Shown: positions 37,720 through 46,882, counted from the first letter of the stretch. The stretch: 64,000 bases of DNA from an uncultured Sterolibacterium sp. (GCA_903930535.1 CAIYYX010000087.1:17877-81876), one strand, 5' to 3'. Translations and numbers: made by a program. The notes: generated from the sequence alone by a model not told the origin.

Positions 37720-38726
37720 GAGCGGCGGTTATCACAGAGCACGGCGGCCCCGGCGTAGTCCAATACGTGAACAACTTCCCCGATCCAGAGCCCGCCGTTG
37801 ACGAGGTCATTGTCGAGGTTGCTGCGACCGCGCTGAACTACCATGATGTGTTCACGCGAAACGGCATGCCCGGCATCAAGGTACCGATGCCGATGATCAT
37901 GGGCATCGACATAGCCGGTACCGTCCGCGCGCTTGGTGCCGATGTGCAGGGCGTAAATGTCGGCGACCGCGTACTCATCGATCCGATGATCCGCACCGTC
38001 CGCGGCGGCCTGATCGGCGAGATGCGCCATGGTGGCCTCGCAGAGCTTTGCGCCGTGCCGGCGATGCAACTCATCAAGCTTCCCGACGATGTGTCATTCG
38101 AAGCTGCGGCAGCGCTGCCGGTGGCCTATGGCACTGCCCATCGCATGATGGTGACGATCGGTCAAATAAAACCGAAGGAGCGCGTGCTGATCCTGGGCGC
38201 CAGCGGTGGCGTGGGCACCTGCTGCGTTCAGCTTGCCAGGATGCGCGGCGCGGAAGTGATAGCCTGCGCCAGCTCCGAGGACAAACTCGAGCGACTGAAG
38301 GCGCTCGGTGCCGATCACGTCATCAATTACACCACGACGGACTTCACCAAGACCATCTACGAGATGTTCGGCAAGCCGACGCGACGCACCTACGACGGCG
38401 GAGTAGACGTAGTGGTCAACTACACCGGCGGCGATACCTGGGTGAAGTCGCTGCGCTCGCTGAAGCGGGGCGGGCGCATGCTTACCTGCGGCGCAACGGC
38501 GGGTTATGACCCGGCCGAGGATATCCGCTTCATCTGGACCTTCGAACTCGCCATCCAGGGCTCCAATGGCTGGACGCGCGGCGACCTCACGGACCTGATC
38601 GACCTCATCCGCACCGGCAAGATTGATCCCACCATCGATTCGGTACTGGCTCTCGATCGCGTCAATGACGCGTTCACCCTCATCGAGGATCGCAAGATCT
38701 TCGGGAAAGTGCTGGTAAAGCCATGA
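37716..38726 (+). CDS. MDR-superfamily NAD(P)-dependent oxidoreductase
   Basis: A 336-aa medium-chain dehydrogenase/reductase. The N-terminal domain has ALNYHDVFTRNGMPG and MGIDIAGTV, and the Rossmann domain has LILGASGGVGTCCVQLAR. The structural-zinc cysteine cluster of alcohol dehydrogenases is absent, so a quinone-reductase or enoyl-reductase-like activity is more likely than a classical zinc alcohol dehydrogenase. It overlaps both neighbours by ATGA. Confidence 0.88.
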   Translation: MRAAVITEHGGPGVVQYVNNFPDPEPAVDEVIVEVAATALNYHDVFTRNGMPGIKVPMPMIMGIDIAGTVRALGADVQGVNVGDRVLIDPMIRTVRGGLIGEMRHGGLAELCAVPAMQLIKLPDDVSFEAAAALPVAYGTAHRMMVTIGQIKPKERVLILGASGGVGTCCVQLARMRGAEVIACASSEDKLERLKALGADHVINYTTTDFTKTIYEMFGKPTRRTYDGGVDVVVNYTGGDTWVKSLRSLKRGGRMLTCGATAGYDPAEDIRFIWTFELAIQGSNGWTRGDLTDLIDLIRTGKIDPTIDSVLALDRVNDAFTLIEDRKIFGKVLVKP

Positions 38727-39145
38727 CCACGGCGCTCAACGCAGCCGAATTGCAGCAGCGCCTGGCGCTCTCGCCTTTCATCAATTTTCTCGCACCCGAA
38801 GTCACGCAGGCCGATGCGGAGGCCGGCCAGGTGACCATGCGCATTTCGATGCGGCCTGAATTCGAGCGCTTGGCCGGCAGCGGCCAATTTCATGGCGGCG
38901 TCATCGCCGCGCTGATCGATACGGTCGGCGATTACGCGCTGATCGCGCAGCTCGGCGTCGGTGTGCCGACCATCAACTTCAGCACCGACTTCCTGCGGCC
39001 GGCGACAGGTCCGACGCTGGAGGCGGTGGCGCGAATTCGCCGCAATGGCCGCACCGTCGGCATTGTCGACATCGATGTGTTCGACGCGCGCGGGGTGCTC
39101 GTTGCCGTCGGGCGCGGCTGTTACGCCACGCAAGTGCACAAATGA
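38723..39145 (+). CDS. PaaI-family hotdog thioesterase
   Basis: A 140-aa hotdog-fold protein with the PaaI/YdiI signature GQFHGGVIAALIDTVGDYA and TINFSTDFLRPA. It would hydrolyse an aryl- or acyl-CoA thioester. Its ATG overlaps the MDR stop. With the CoA ligase at the head of the operon, it could release the free acid product at the end of a CoA-bound step or clear stalled intermediates. Confidence 0.9.
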   Translation: MTTALNAAELQQRLALSPFINFLAPEVTQADAEAGQVTMRISMRPEFERLAGSGQFHGGVIAALIDTVGDYALIAQLGVGVPTINFSTDFLRPATGPTLEAVARIRRNGRTVGIVDIDVFDARGVLVAVGRGCYATQVHK

Positions 39146-39183
39146 CGCCGCAACACACCCGTTCTATATTCAATAGGGAACCC

Positions 39184-40149
39184 ATGATGCAAGCATTGAT
39201 GAAGAAGCTGAGCCTTACCCTGACCCTGGCGGCCATTCTGGTCTCGGCACAGTCTGGGAGTGCGGCCGAACTGACCACGGTCCGCCTCTCACGCGCAACG
39301 GACTCGATCTCGGTTCTTCCGATCATCGTCGCCCAGGACAAGGGCCTATTCGAGAAGAACGGTCTAAAAGTCGAGACAATCGACTTCAAGGGTGGCGCGC
39401 CCGCGGTGCAGGCGGTCGTTTCGCGTAGCGTCGACGGCTGCCTCTGCGCCGGCGACCATGTCGTCAATCTCTCCAGCCGCGGCTTCCCGGCTCAGATTCT
39501 GATCGGCCTTTCCGACAAGCACGGTTATTCCTTGATGGGGCCGGCCAATTCGCCAGCGACCGACCTCAAGTCGCTCAAGGGCAAGCGCATCGGCGTCACC
39601 TCGGCCGGCAGCCAGACGGACAACACCATCCGTTATGACCTGACGGAGAAGGGGATGAACCCGGACACCGATGTACAGATCATTAGCGTCGGCCCCGGCG
39701 GGCCCATGCAGGCGGCAATCAAGTCGGGCGCGGTCGATGCGGGCATGTTCCCGCCGCCCTTCACTGAACAAAACATCCACAACGGTCTGAAGATGATCGT
39801 CGACTATCGGGTCTTCAGCTATCCGTCGTTCACGGTGCTCGTTCTAGACAAGTGGGTGAAGGCCAACGCCGAGACTGCAAAGAAATTCGTGAAAGCGGTG
39901 CGCGAGGGGCAGGACGCCATGAAGTCTGACAGGAAGCTGGCGGTCGCGAGCGCCCGCAAGCTGTTCCCCAACATGGACAATGCGCTGCTCAACGAGGTGG
40001 TCGATAACTTCATCTCCCACAACCTGCCGCCGCGCGGTGTCGTCGATCCCAAGGGCTTCAAACTCATGAATGACATGGTCAAGATGGCGGACCCCTCCAT
40101 CAAGGTGATGTCTTACAAGGACGGCGTTGCGGTGGACATCCTGAAGTAG
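39184..40149 (+). CDS. ABC transporter substrate-binding protein (SsuA/NMT1-like)
   Basis: A 321-aa periplasmic binding protein with a Sec signal peptide (MKKLSLTLTLAAILVSAQ, cleavage near SAA/E). Features include PIIVAQDKGLFEKNGL, LKGKRIGVTSAGSQTDN and GAVDAGMFPPPF, typical of the sulfonate/nitrate/taurine/pyrimidine-precursor family. I chose the ATG at 39184 because AGGG lies five bases upstream. An alternative ATG at 39142 overlaps the thioesterase stop but would put 14 extra residues before the signal peptide. The ligand is unknown, probably the acid handled by this operon. Confidence 0.9.
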   Translation: MMQALMKKLSLTLTLAAILVSAQSGSAAELTTVRLSRATDSISVLPIIVAQDKGLFEKNGLKVETIDFKGGAPAVQAVVSRSVDGCLCAGDHVVNLSSRGFPAQILIGLSDKHGYSLMGPANSPATDLKSLKGKRIGVTSAGSQTDNTIRYDLTEKGMNPDTDVQIISVGPGGPMQAAIKSGAVDAGMFPPPFTEQNIHNGLKMIVDYRVFSYPSFTVLVLDKWVKANAETAKKFVKAVREGQDAMKSDRKLAVASARKLFPNMDNALLNEVVDNFISHNLPPRGVVDPKGFKLMNDMVKMADPSIKVMSYKDGVAVDILK

Positions 40150-40173
40150 CGGCGAGCCAGCGAGGACTTTGCA

Positions 40174-40965
40174 ATGGCTCTGGAAAACACCGACATCGCG
40201 GCGCGGAAGGGGCGCGTTCCAATGGTGGCGCAACGCATTATCCTGATCTCTGTGTTGCTCACGATCTGGGAACTTGGATCGTCTCTGACCGAGGGCGAGT
40301 TCTGGGTGAGCCGCCCCTTGCTTATTGTCGAACGTTTGATCACGATGATCCAGTCCGGTGAACTGCTGCGGCATCTCACCGCGACGCTCGTCGAAGCCGG
40401 CAGCGGCCTGTTGCTCGCCGGCCTCGTCGGGATTCCGCTCGGCATCGCGCTTGAGCGCTTTCCGCGCGTGGCCAAGCTGGTAGAGCCCATCATCATGGGC
40501 CTCTATGGTTTGCCGCGCGTGGCGCTTGCCCCACTCTTCATCCTGTGGGTCGGCATAGGACTCGCTTCCAAGGTGCTCATGTCCTTCTCGATGGTGATCT
40601 TTGTCTTCCTGATGAACGTGTCGGAGGGCGTGCGCTCGATCGACAAGGACATGCTCGATCTGATGAGCACAATGCGGGCAAGCCGTTCCTTCGTCACCCG
40701 TCGCGTCGTGTTGCCGGCCATCGTACCGTGGATCCTGACCGCGATTCGCATCGGCGTCGGCCTGGCACTCATCGGCGCTGTGGTGGCCGAGCTGATCGGC
40801 TCCAACCAGGGGCTCGGCTGGTTCATCGAGAAATCCGCCGGCAGGCTTGATACGACCGGTGTGTTCACTGGTCTCATCGTGCTCATGGCCGTCGCCATGT
40901 TGGCCAACTTCATGATCGTGTCGGCTGAACGCCGCCTGCTGCGCTGGCGGGGGAACAGCCGATGA
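40174..40965 (+). CDS. ABC transporter permease (SsuC/TauC-like)
   Basis: A 263-aa inner-membrane permease with about six transmembrane segments. The cytoplasmic coupling motif (EAA loop) is visible around MRASRSFVTRRVVLPAIVP, and LGWFIEKSAGRLDT is conserved in the family. It is 24 bp after the binding-protein gene, and its TGA overlaps the ATPase ATG. It completes a three-component importer. Confidence 0.92.
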   Translation: MALENTDIAARKGRVPMVAQRIILISVLLTIWELGSSLTEGEFWVSRPLLIVERLITMIQSGELLRHLTATLVEAGSGLLLAGLVGIPLGIALERFPRVAKLVEPIIMGLYGLPRVALAPLFILWVGIGLASKVLMSFSMVIFVFLMNVSEGVRSIDKDMLDLMSTMRASRSFVTRRVVLPAIVPWILTAIRIGVGLALIGAVVAELIGSNQGLGWFIEKSAGRLDTTGVFTGLIVLMAVAMLANFMIVSAERRLLRWRGNSR

Positions 40966-41789
40966 GTGTCCAGATTCCGGCCGCCAGCCCTGGCGAAATG
41001 GCTGTGCCGTCCGCTGCGGCAGCAGACAGCATCGCGTTGCATGGCGTCGATATCGCCTATGAGCGGGAAGGACAGGAGCCGCTGCTCGTCGTGGAAAACT
41101 GCTCGCTCTCGGTCGGGCGGGAGGAGTTCGTCGCCATCGTCGGGCCTAGCGGCTGCGGCAAGTCCACGGTACTGCGCGCCATTTCGGGCCTGTTGCGGCC
41201 GACGCGCGGCAAGGTGCTTATCCACGGCAACGAGGTGGTCGGACATCCGGCCGGGGTCGGTTTCATGTTTCAGCGCGACACGTTGCTGCCCTGGTGCTCG
41301 GTTGAGGAGAACATCGCCATCGGCCTGGAGCTCTCTGGCAATCCGCAAAAGGACCCGCAGGCGACCATTCGGGATCTCGTGCAACTCCTGGGCCTGAACG
41401 GGTTTGAGAAGAGCTATCCCTCCGCGCTCTCAGGCGGCATGCGCCAGCGCGTCTCGCTCGGACGTCTGCTCGCTTATCATCCCGACGTGATGCTGATGGA
41501 TGAGCCGTTCGGAGCACTCGACTCGCTGACCAAGGCGGTTCTCGGGCGTGAGCTTCTGCGCATATGGGAAGCTGAGCGCCGCAGCATCGTGTTCGTGACA
41601 CACGACATCGAGGAAGCGGTCTATCTCGCCGACCGCGTGGTGGTGTTCAGCCCGCGACCCGGGCGCATCGTTGCGCAGCACCGCATCGACATTCCGCGTC
41701 CGCGCGAAGCGCGCGCCATCCGCTCCGATCCGAGGTTTACTCACATCTGCGAGCAGATTTGGGACGACCTGAAGCTTCCAACTCATTAA
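40962..41789 (+). CDS. ABC transporter ATP-binding protein (SsuB/TauB-like)
   Basis: A 275-aa ATPase with Walker A GPSGCGKST, Q-loop MFQRDTLLPW, signature LSGGMRQRVSLG, Walker B VMLMDEPFGALD and switch His VTHDIEEAV. The PFGALDSLTK segment is typical of the nitrate/sulfonate/taurine class. It overlaps the permease by ATGA and ends 22 bp before the UbiD3 start, joining uptake directly to decarboxylation. Confidence 0.94.
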   Translation: MSVQIPAASPGEMAVPSAAAADSIALHGVDIAYEREGQEPLLVVENCSLSVGREEFVAIVGPSGCGKSTVLRAISGLLRPTRGKVLIHGNEVVGHPAGVGFMFQRDTLLPWCSVEENIAIGLELSGNPQKDPQATIRDLVQLLGLNGFEKSYPSALSGGMRQRVSLGRLLAYHPDVMLMDEPFGALDSLTKAVLGRELLRIWEAERRSIVFVTHDIEEAVYLADRVVVFSPRPGRIVAQHRIDIPRPREARAIRSDPRFTHICEQIWDDLKLPTH

Positions 41790-41811
41790 AGTTTTGCAGG
41801 GAGACACAGCA

Positions 41812-43404
41812 ATGAACGAGAATTTTCGCGACTATCTCAAGCGCCTCGAAGCAACAGGCGATCTCGCGACTATCGAACAGCCTGTCGATATCCGCTATGT
41901 CTCGGCGCTGGTGAGCCAGGCCAAGACCGCCTTGCTGTTCAAAAACGTCATCGGCTACGACATGCCACTCCTCACCGGCATCATCGGTACGAAGGAGCGG
42001 GCCACGAAATCACTCGGATGCGAGAGCTATCATGAACTCGCCGATCTGCTGGCGAAAGGAGCGGCGAACCCGATCGCCCCGAAGATTGTCGAATCCGGAC
42101 ACGACCGCGCCATCGTTCTCACCGGTGACGAGGTAGACCTGTTCAAGTTGCCGGTGCCTGTGTGCTCCGTCTCGGACGGCGGGCCGACCATCACCGGCGG
42201 CGTCGTCATCGCCAAGGACCCAGAGTTTGGCACGAATTGCGGTATCTACCGCTTCATGCTGAAAGAGAAAACGCTGAGCGGCATCGACATCGTGACGCCG
42301 AACAACCTGCGTTTTTTCGCGGAGCGCGCCCTGCAGCGCGGTGAGCCGCTGCCAATCTCGATCAGTCTCGGCGTCCATCCGTCGGACTTCATGTGTGCCG
42401 CCTATCGCGCGCCGCTCGGCCTGGATGAACTGACGATCATGGGCGGCCTGCGTGGCGCCCCTGTCGAACTCGGCACCTGCGTGACCAGCGACCTGCCTTA
42501 TTTGGCCGACGCCGAGATCGTTCTGGAGGCCGAAATCCTGCCGACCGGCTGGACCTGGCCGGAAGGCCGCTTTGGCGAGTTCACGCGGCTGATGGGCGGC
42601 CTGCACTGGAATCCGCTGGTGAAGGTGAAGGCCATCACCATGAAGGCCAAGCCGATTTATTACTCGCTGCACATGCCATGGGAAGTCATCTGGCTCGGGG
42701 CGCCACAGCGCTACGCCGCGTTGCGCCAATCCCTGAAGGCCGCAAGCATCGTCGTGCACGACATAAACGTGACTGTGGGCGGTTGCGGTTACTGGCACGC
42801 CATCATTTCGATCAAGAAGCAGCCGGGCGAAGGCAAGAATGCACTCCTGGCCGCCCTGTCGGTGATGGACATCAAGCACGTGACGATCGTCGACTCCGAC
42901 ATCGACGTGTTCGACCCGGTCGACGTGGAATGGGCGGTGGCGACCCGCGTGCAAGCCGACAAGGACGTCGTTATCTTGTCCAACGCGCGCGCAAAACCGC
43001 TCGACCCCAGCCTTGCGGTGATGAAGCTGGGCGGTGTGCCAACCACCGCCAAGATGGGCATCGACGCCACAATGCCGGAGGACATACCGCGCGAGCGTTT
43101 TGACCGCATCCAGTATGCCTATGTGAAGGACGTAAACGTAGATGACTATCTGGCCGGTCATGCCGACACCAAGCGCAAAACGGTGGTGGAGACAGATCTC
43201 GAGGCGCTGAAGGCGGAGATCGTCAAGCTGCTCACCGAGAAGCCGACTTATTACCTCGGCGTCGTTCAGGCCTTCCCTGACTACGAGTTCTCGACTGTCG
43301 TCAAAGCACTCGGCGAACTCCACGAAGAAGAGCAGCTATGGCAGGACGAGGTCGGCCGAACCTGCCTGCGCGATTCCAAATATGCGGCGAAGCCTCCGGC
43401 GTGA
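41812..43404 (+). CDS. UbiD-family decarboxylase 3
   Basis: A 530-aa prenyl-FMN (de)carboxylase. Catalytic positions are Asn142 and Arg147 (TNCGIYRFML), Glu206 (LDELTIMGG), and Glu251/Glu256 in PEGRFGEFTRL. The His seen in UbiD1/2 (KHGA) is not evident at the equivalent place. It resembles UbiD4 more than UbiD1/2, with TGW..EGRFG and YSLHMP against YALHMP. I start at the ATG giving MNENFRDYLK, with AGGGAG upstream; a TTG 18 bases earlier is in frame. It is the last gene of the ligase-VOC-MDR-thioesterase-ABC operon. The substrate is unknown. Confidence 0.9.
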   Translation: MNENFRDYLKRLEATGDLATIEQPVDIRYVSALVSQAKTALLFKNVIGYDMPLLTGIIGTKERATKSLGCESYHELADLLAKGAANPIAPKIVESGHDRAIVLTGDEVDLFKLPVPVCSVSDGGPTITGGVVIAKDPEFGTNCGIYRFMLKEKTLSGIDIVTPNNLRFFAERALQRGEPLPISISLGVHPSDFMCAAYRAPLGLDELTIMGGLRGAPVELGTCVTSDLPYLADAEIVLEAEILPTGWTWPEGRFGEFTRLMGGLHWNPLVKVKAITMKAKPIYYSLHMPWEVIWLGAPQRYAALRQSLKAASIVVHDINVTVGGCGYWHAIISIKKQPGEGKNALLAALSVMDIKHVTIVDSDIDVFDPVDVEWAVATRVQADKDVVILSNARAKPLDPSLAVMKLGGVPTTAKMGIDATMPEDIPRERFDRIQYAYVKDVNVDDYLAGHADTKRKTVVETDLEALKAEIVKLLTEKPTYYLGVVQAFPDYEFSTVVKALGELHEEEQLWQDEVGRTCLRDSKYAAKPPA

Positions 43405-43623
43405 GTGCCTTATGGATCGGCCGTGGGTGTTCGCCTCTGATCGCCCGGACCGAACAGCAGACAGCCAATAGATGCCTTCCTCGCGCGACGCTGAGGACAA
43501 GTCCTTAGCGCTACGCGTACGCCGAGCAGGCCGTGGTTTTTCGTTAGCCCCTGCTACGCAGCAACAATCCCTTACAGGGATAAGTGCCCGTAATGTCGCC
43601 AATGCCGGCGACAAACGGGCACT

Positions 43624-43658
43624 AAAAACGGGCGCCGCACTTTATGTGTGGCGCCCGT
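43624..43658 (-). terminator. Rho-independent terminator after amtB
   Basis: On the minus strand the 13-bp stem ACGGGCGCCACAC/GTGCGGCGCCCGT (one mismatch) is followed by TTTTTAG. It ends the torF-glnK-amtB transcript; a REP lies between it and the amtB stop codon. Confidence 0.85.
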
Positions 43659-43717
43659 AGGTCGGCCTTAAGGCCGTTGCGATGGTCGTGTCGGGCTGCA
43701 CCGAAAACCCGACCTGG
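43657..43717. repeat. GTAG-type REP pair, copy C (degenerate right half)
   Basis: The left stem begins GTAGGTCGGCCTTAAGGCC. The right half, TCGGGCTGCACCGAAAACCCGACC, has a widened loop and lacks the terminal GTAG, so it is a decayed partner. It overlaps the last bases of the amtB terminator hairpin and is 3 bp from the amtB stop codon. Confidence 0.75.
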
Positions 43718-43720
43718 CGA

Positions 43721-45202
43721 TCAGCTGTAGTGGTAGGCCGACTCGCCGTGGGAGGAGATATCCAGGCCTTCGCGCTCTTCGTCTTCCGGCACGCGCAGGC
43801 CGACAATCATGTCCACCACTTTGTAGCAGACGAAGGCGACCACACCCGACCAGAGTATGGTGACGCCCACGCCCGTGGCCTGGATGACCAGTTGGTCGTA
43901 GATCGAGTAGCCGTCCGCGGCCTTGTTGGCGACATAGTCGTAGATGCCGGCCCCGCCCAGGCTGGGCGCAGCGAACACGCCGGTCAAGAGCGAGCCCAGG
44001 ATGCCGCCGACGCCGTGGACGCCGAACACGTCGAGCGAGTCGTCGGCGCCTAAGAGGCGCTTCAGGCCGTTGACGCCCCAGAGACAGATCACGCCGGCCG
44101 TGAGCCCGATGGCCAGGGCACCGCCGACGCCGACGAAGCCGCAGGCCGGGGTGATCGCCACCAGACCGGCCAAGGCACCGGAAGTAGCGCCCAGCATCGA
44201 AGGCTTGCCCTTGACCAGCCATTCGACGGTCATCCAGGATAGCGCCGCGGCGGCGGTGGCCAGCCAGGTATTGACGAAGGCCAGAGCCGCCGTGCCGTTA
44301 GCTTCGAGGGCCGAGCCGGCATTGAAGCCGAACCAGCCGAACCACAGCAGCGAGGCACCAATCATGGTCATGGTCAGGCTGTGTGGGGCCATGGAATCCT
44401 TGCCGTAGCCGACGCGCTTGCCGATCATGAAGGCGCCGACGATGCCCGCCATGGCGGCGTCGATATGCACCACCGTGCCGCCGGCGAAGTCCAACGCTCC
44501 CTTGTTGAACAACCAGCCTGCGGTGGCGTTAAGCTTGTCTGCCGCTGCGGCGGAGATGTAGCCGTCCGGACCGGCCCAGTACCAAACCATGTGGGCGATG
44601 GGCAGGTAGCTGAAGGTGAACCACAGCACAGAGAACAACAGCACCGCAGAGAACTTGATGCGTTCGGCGAAGGAGCCGACCACCAGGGCCACGGTGATGG
44701 CCGCGAAGGCACCCTGGAAGGCGACGTAGATGAACTCCGGGATGACGATGCCTTTGCTGAAGGTGGCGGCCACGCTGTCTGGCGTGATGCCTTTCAGGAG
44801 CAGCTTGTCCAAACCTCCGAAGAAGGCGTTGCCCTCGGAGAAGGCGATACTGTAGCCATACAAGGCCCACAACACGCTGATCAGCGAGAAAATCACGAAC
44901 ACCTGCATCAGCACCGAAAGCATGTTCTTGGTGCGCACCAGGCCACCGTAGAACAAGGCCAGGCCGGGGATGGCCATCAGGATGACGAAGGCGGTGGCGA
45001 CTATCATCCACGCCGTGTCGCCCTTGTTGGGCACGGGTGCCGGTGCCGCTGCAGGCGCAGCAGCAGGCGCAGCAGCAGCCGCGGCCGCGGTCGCAGCGGC
45101 AGCCGGAGCGACGGCCGGCTTGGCAGCGTCCTCTGCGTACGCCATGCCGCCGAAGCTGACCGCCGCAAGCGTCAGGATAAGTGCAATCAATTTTTTCATC
45201 AT
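43721..45202 (-). CDS. amtB: Ammonium transporter AmtB
   Basis: A 493-aa ammonium channel with a cleavable signal peptide (cleavage near AYA/ED), an unusual Ala/Pro-rich linker (~residues 25-55) and then 11 membrane segments. Signature regions include WMIVATAFVILMAIPGLALFYGG, in part, DFAGGTVVHIDA, and FGVHGVGGILGSLLTG with the pore histidines. The start MMKK has AGGGGA just upstream. It is downstream of glnK by 7 bp; GlnK plugs AmtB when nitrogen is plentiful. The operon is probably NtrC/sigma-54-controlled. Confidence 0.96.
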   Translation of the reverse strand: MMKKLIALILTLAAVSFGGMAYAEDAAKPAVAPAAAATAAAAAAAPAAAPAAAPAPVPNKGDTAWMIVATAFVILMAIPGLALFYGGLVRTKNMLSVLMQVFVIFSLISVLWALYGYSIAFSEGNAFFGGLDKLLLKGITPDSVAATFSKGIVIPEFIYVAFQGAFAAITVALVVGSFAERIKFSAVLLFSVLWFTFSYLPIAHMVWYWAGPDGYISAAAADKLNATAGWLFNKGALDFAGGTVVHIDAAMAGIVGAFMIGKRVGYGKDSMAPHSLTMTMIGASLLWFGWFGFNAGSALEANGTAALAFVNTWLATAAAALSWMTVEWLVKGKPSMLGATSGALAGLVAITPACGFVGVGGALAIGLTAGVICLWGVNGLKRLLGADDSLDVFGVHGVGGILGSLLTGVFAAPSLGGAGIYDYVANKAADGYSIYDQLVIQATGVGVTILWSGVVAFVCYKVVDMIVGLRVPEDEEREGLDISSHGESAYHYS

Positions 45203-45209
45203 GTTCCCC

Positions 45210-45557
<348 letters not shown>

Positions 45558-45602
45558 TTATGAATTTGGGATTCAGCCGGTGCGGGCAATAATCCTGGTG
45601 TT

Positions 45603-46418
45603 TTAGAAGGTCTTGCCGAAGGTGAGCTGGAGCCTGCTCTTGCCGGCCGAATAGCCAGGGCTGTTGCCGGTAAAGCAGTAATCCTCGCCTCTGGCGCAAT
45701 TGTCCTTGGCATTGGTACCCAAAAATGAGAGGCCCACGGTGCCGACGCCGATATCCTTGGTCGCGCCGAGCTTCCAGTCTGAGTAGGAAGCCGAACTGCG
45801 ACCCTTGACCGACTGGTTTCCGGCATGGGCATTCACGCCCCAGCCATCGCCCAGATCGAAGGTGCCTGTCACGTCAAAATAGCCGCTCCCCGAAGTCTTG
45901 CCGCCGCCGGTCGTTTTGGTCCAGCCGAAGAGGCTGCCGGTGGTTTGCGAGTACTTGACGGAGAGCCACTTCCAGGTGAGGGCGCCATAAATCTCGGTGG
46001 TGTCGGGCTTGGCATTTCCGGTCGCCTTGTTGGTGCCGGGATAGTTGTAGGTCAGCACGCCAATGTCGTAGCCAAGATCGCCGCTGATCACACCCTTGTA
46101 ACCACCGTAGACGTCGAGCTCAAGGCTGGCGCTGGCATTGGGGGTGGTATCGCTGATCCAGCTGATATTCGAGCCCCAGGTGCCCACATAGAAGCCGCTC
46201 GGATGGGCGTAATCGAAGCCGCCTTGAATGGCAGGCTGGCCGCGCGTCTGGGCAATGCCCCGATACAAATACTCGGAGGCGATCATGACATTGCCGGTGA
46301 AGGGGCTGGGGGCCGGGGCCGCAGCAGGTGCTGCTGCCGGTGCTGCGGTCTGGGCGATACCGGCGACGGGAAGAAGGAATACGGCGGCCATGGCAGATGC
46401 GATCAGAGTTTTATGCAC
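45603..46418 (-). CDS. TorF-family putative porin
   Basis: A 271-aa outer-membrane beta-barrel protein with a signal peptide (cleavage near GIAQ/TA) followed by an Ala/Pro repeat. The N-terminal barrel motif SEYLYRGIAQTRGQPAIQGG and the C-terminal Phe (LTFGKTF) are typical of this family. The start is GTG at 46418 with AGGAG nine bases upstream. It is the first gene of the nitrogen-regulated operon, so it may admit ammonium or small nitrogen compounds through the outer membrane, although the substrate is unproven. Confidence 0.87.
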   Translation of the reverse strand: MHKTLIASAMAAVFLLPVAGIAQTAAPAAAPAAAPAPSPFTGNVMIASEYLYRGIAQTRGQPAIQGGFDYAHPSGFYVGTWGSNISWISDTTPNASASLELDVYGGYKGVISGDLGYDIGVLTYNYPGTNKATGNAKPDTTEIYGALTWKWLSVKYSQTTGSLFGWTKTTGGGKTSGSGYFDVTGTFDLGDGWGVNAHAGNQSVKGRSSASYSDWKLGATKDIGVGTVGLSFLGTNAKDNCARGEDYCFTGNSPGYSAGKSRLQLTFGKTF

Positions 46419-46459
46419 GAGAGTTCTCCTATAAAATGAAATTCCTGCAGTGTCCTTAG

Positions 46460-46475
46460 AGCACGCGCCGTGCCT
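46460..46475 (-). promoter_or_regulatory. Sigma-54 (-24/-12) promoter of torF-glnK-amtB
   Basis: On the minus strand the sequence AGGCACGGCGCGTGCT has the invariant GG and GC separated by ten bases, matching the sigma-54 form TGGCAC-N5-TTGCW. It ends 41 bp before the torF GTG. Nitrogen control of this operon through NtrC is well known in proteobacteria. Confidence 0.75.
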
Positions 46476-46569
46476 ACTTTAAAATAGTCCATTAAATCAA
46501 CAAACTGTCATGACTCCATGAATGGGAATCACGGGTTGCGCACCGATATGTCGCGTAGCGGGAAGTGCT

Positions 46570-46586
46570 TGCACCACGGCGGTGCT
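46570..46586. promoter_or_regulatory. NtrC-like binding site (enhancer)
   Basis: TGCACCACGGCGGTGCT is a 17-bp near-palindrome matching the NtrC consensus TGCACC-N5-GGTGCA. It lies about 100 bp upstream of the sigma-54 promoter on the minus strand, the usual distance for an activator of this class. Confidence 0.65.
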
Positions 46587-46624
46587 TCGTCGCGAACTGC
46601 TTTAATGAATGGGAAGATACCAAC

Positions 46625-46876
46625 ATGAACAAGCCGAAAATCCTGGATGAAATTTCCAATCGCCTCTCCGAACTGGTCGCCGCCAGCCCGGCCAAGGACA
46701 TCGAGAAGAACGCACGCGCCTTGCTGACCGGCGCATTCGCCCGGCTCGATCTGGTCACGCGCGAGGAATTCGACGTCCAGGCCGAGGTGCTCTCCCGCGC
46801 CCGCGTGCAGCTCGCCGCCCTGGAAGCCCGCATCAAGGAACTGGAAACCGAAGCCGCGAAGCGCCAAGCCAACTGA
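46625..46876 (+). CDS. ubiK: Ubiquinone biosynthesis accessory factor UbiK
   Basis: An 83-aa BMFP-domain protein (formerly YqiC). The sequence MNKPKILDEISNRLSEL and the C-terminal coiled coil (RARVQLAALEARIKELE) are typical. UbiK binds UbiJ and supports aerobic ubiquinone synthesis. It is divergent from torF, with the NtrC-like site upstream. The ATG at 46625 follows GGGAAG. Confidence 0.93.
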   Translation: MNKPKILDEISNRLSELVAASPAKDIEKNARALLTGAFARLDLVTREEFDVQAEVLSRARVQLAALEARIKELETEAAKRQAN

Positions 46877-46882
46877 TCCTCG

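Larger units (their letters stand above)
43405..43720. other. Intergenic region between UbiD3 and amtB
   Basis: These 316 bp contain no supported gene. They hold a long interrupted hairpin at 43583-43623 (outer arms AGTGCCCGT/ACGGGCACT, inner arms GTCGCC/GGCGAC), the amtB terminator at 43624-43658 and a GTAG-type REP at 43657-43717. The hairpin at 43583 may help end the UbiD3 transcript, although no T-tract follows it. Confidence 0.6.
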
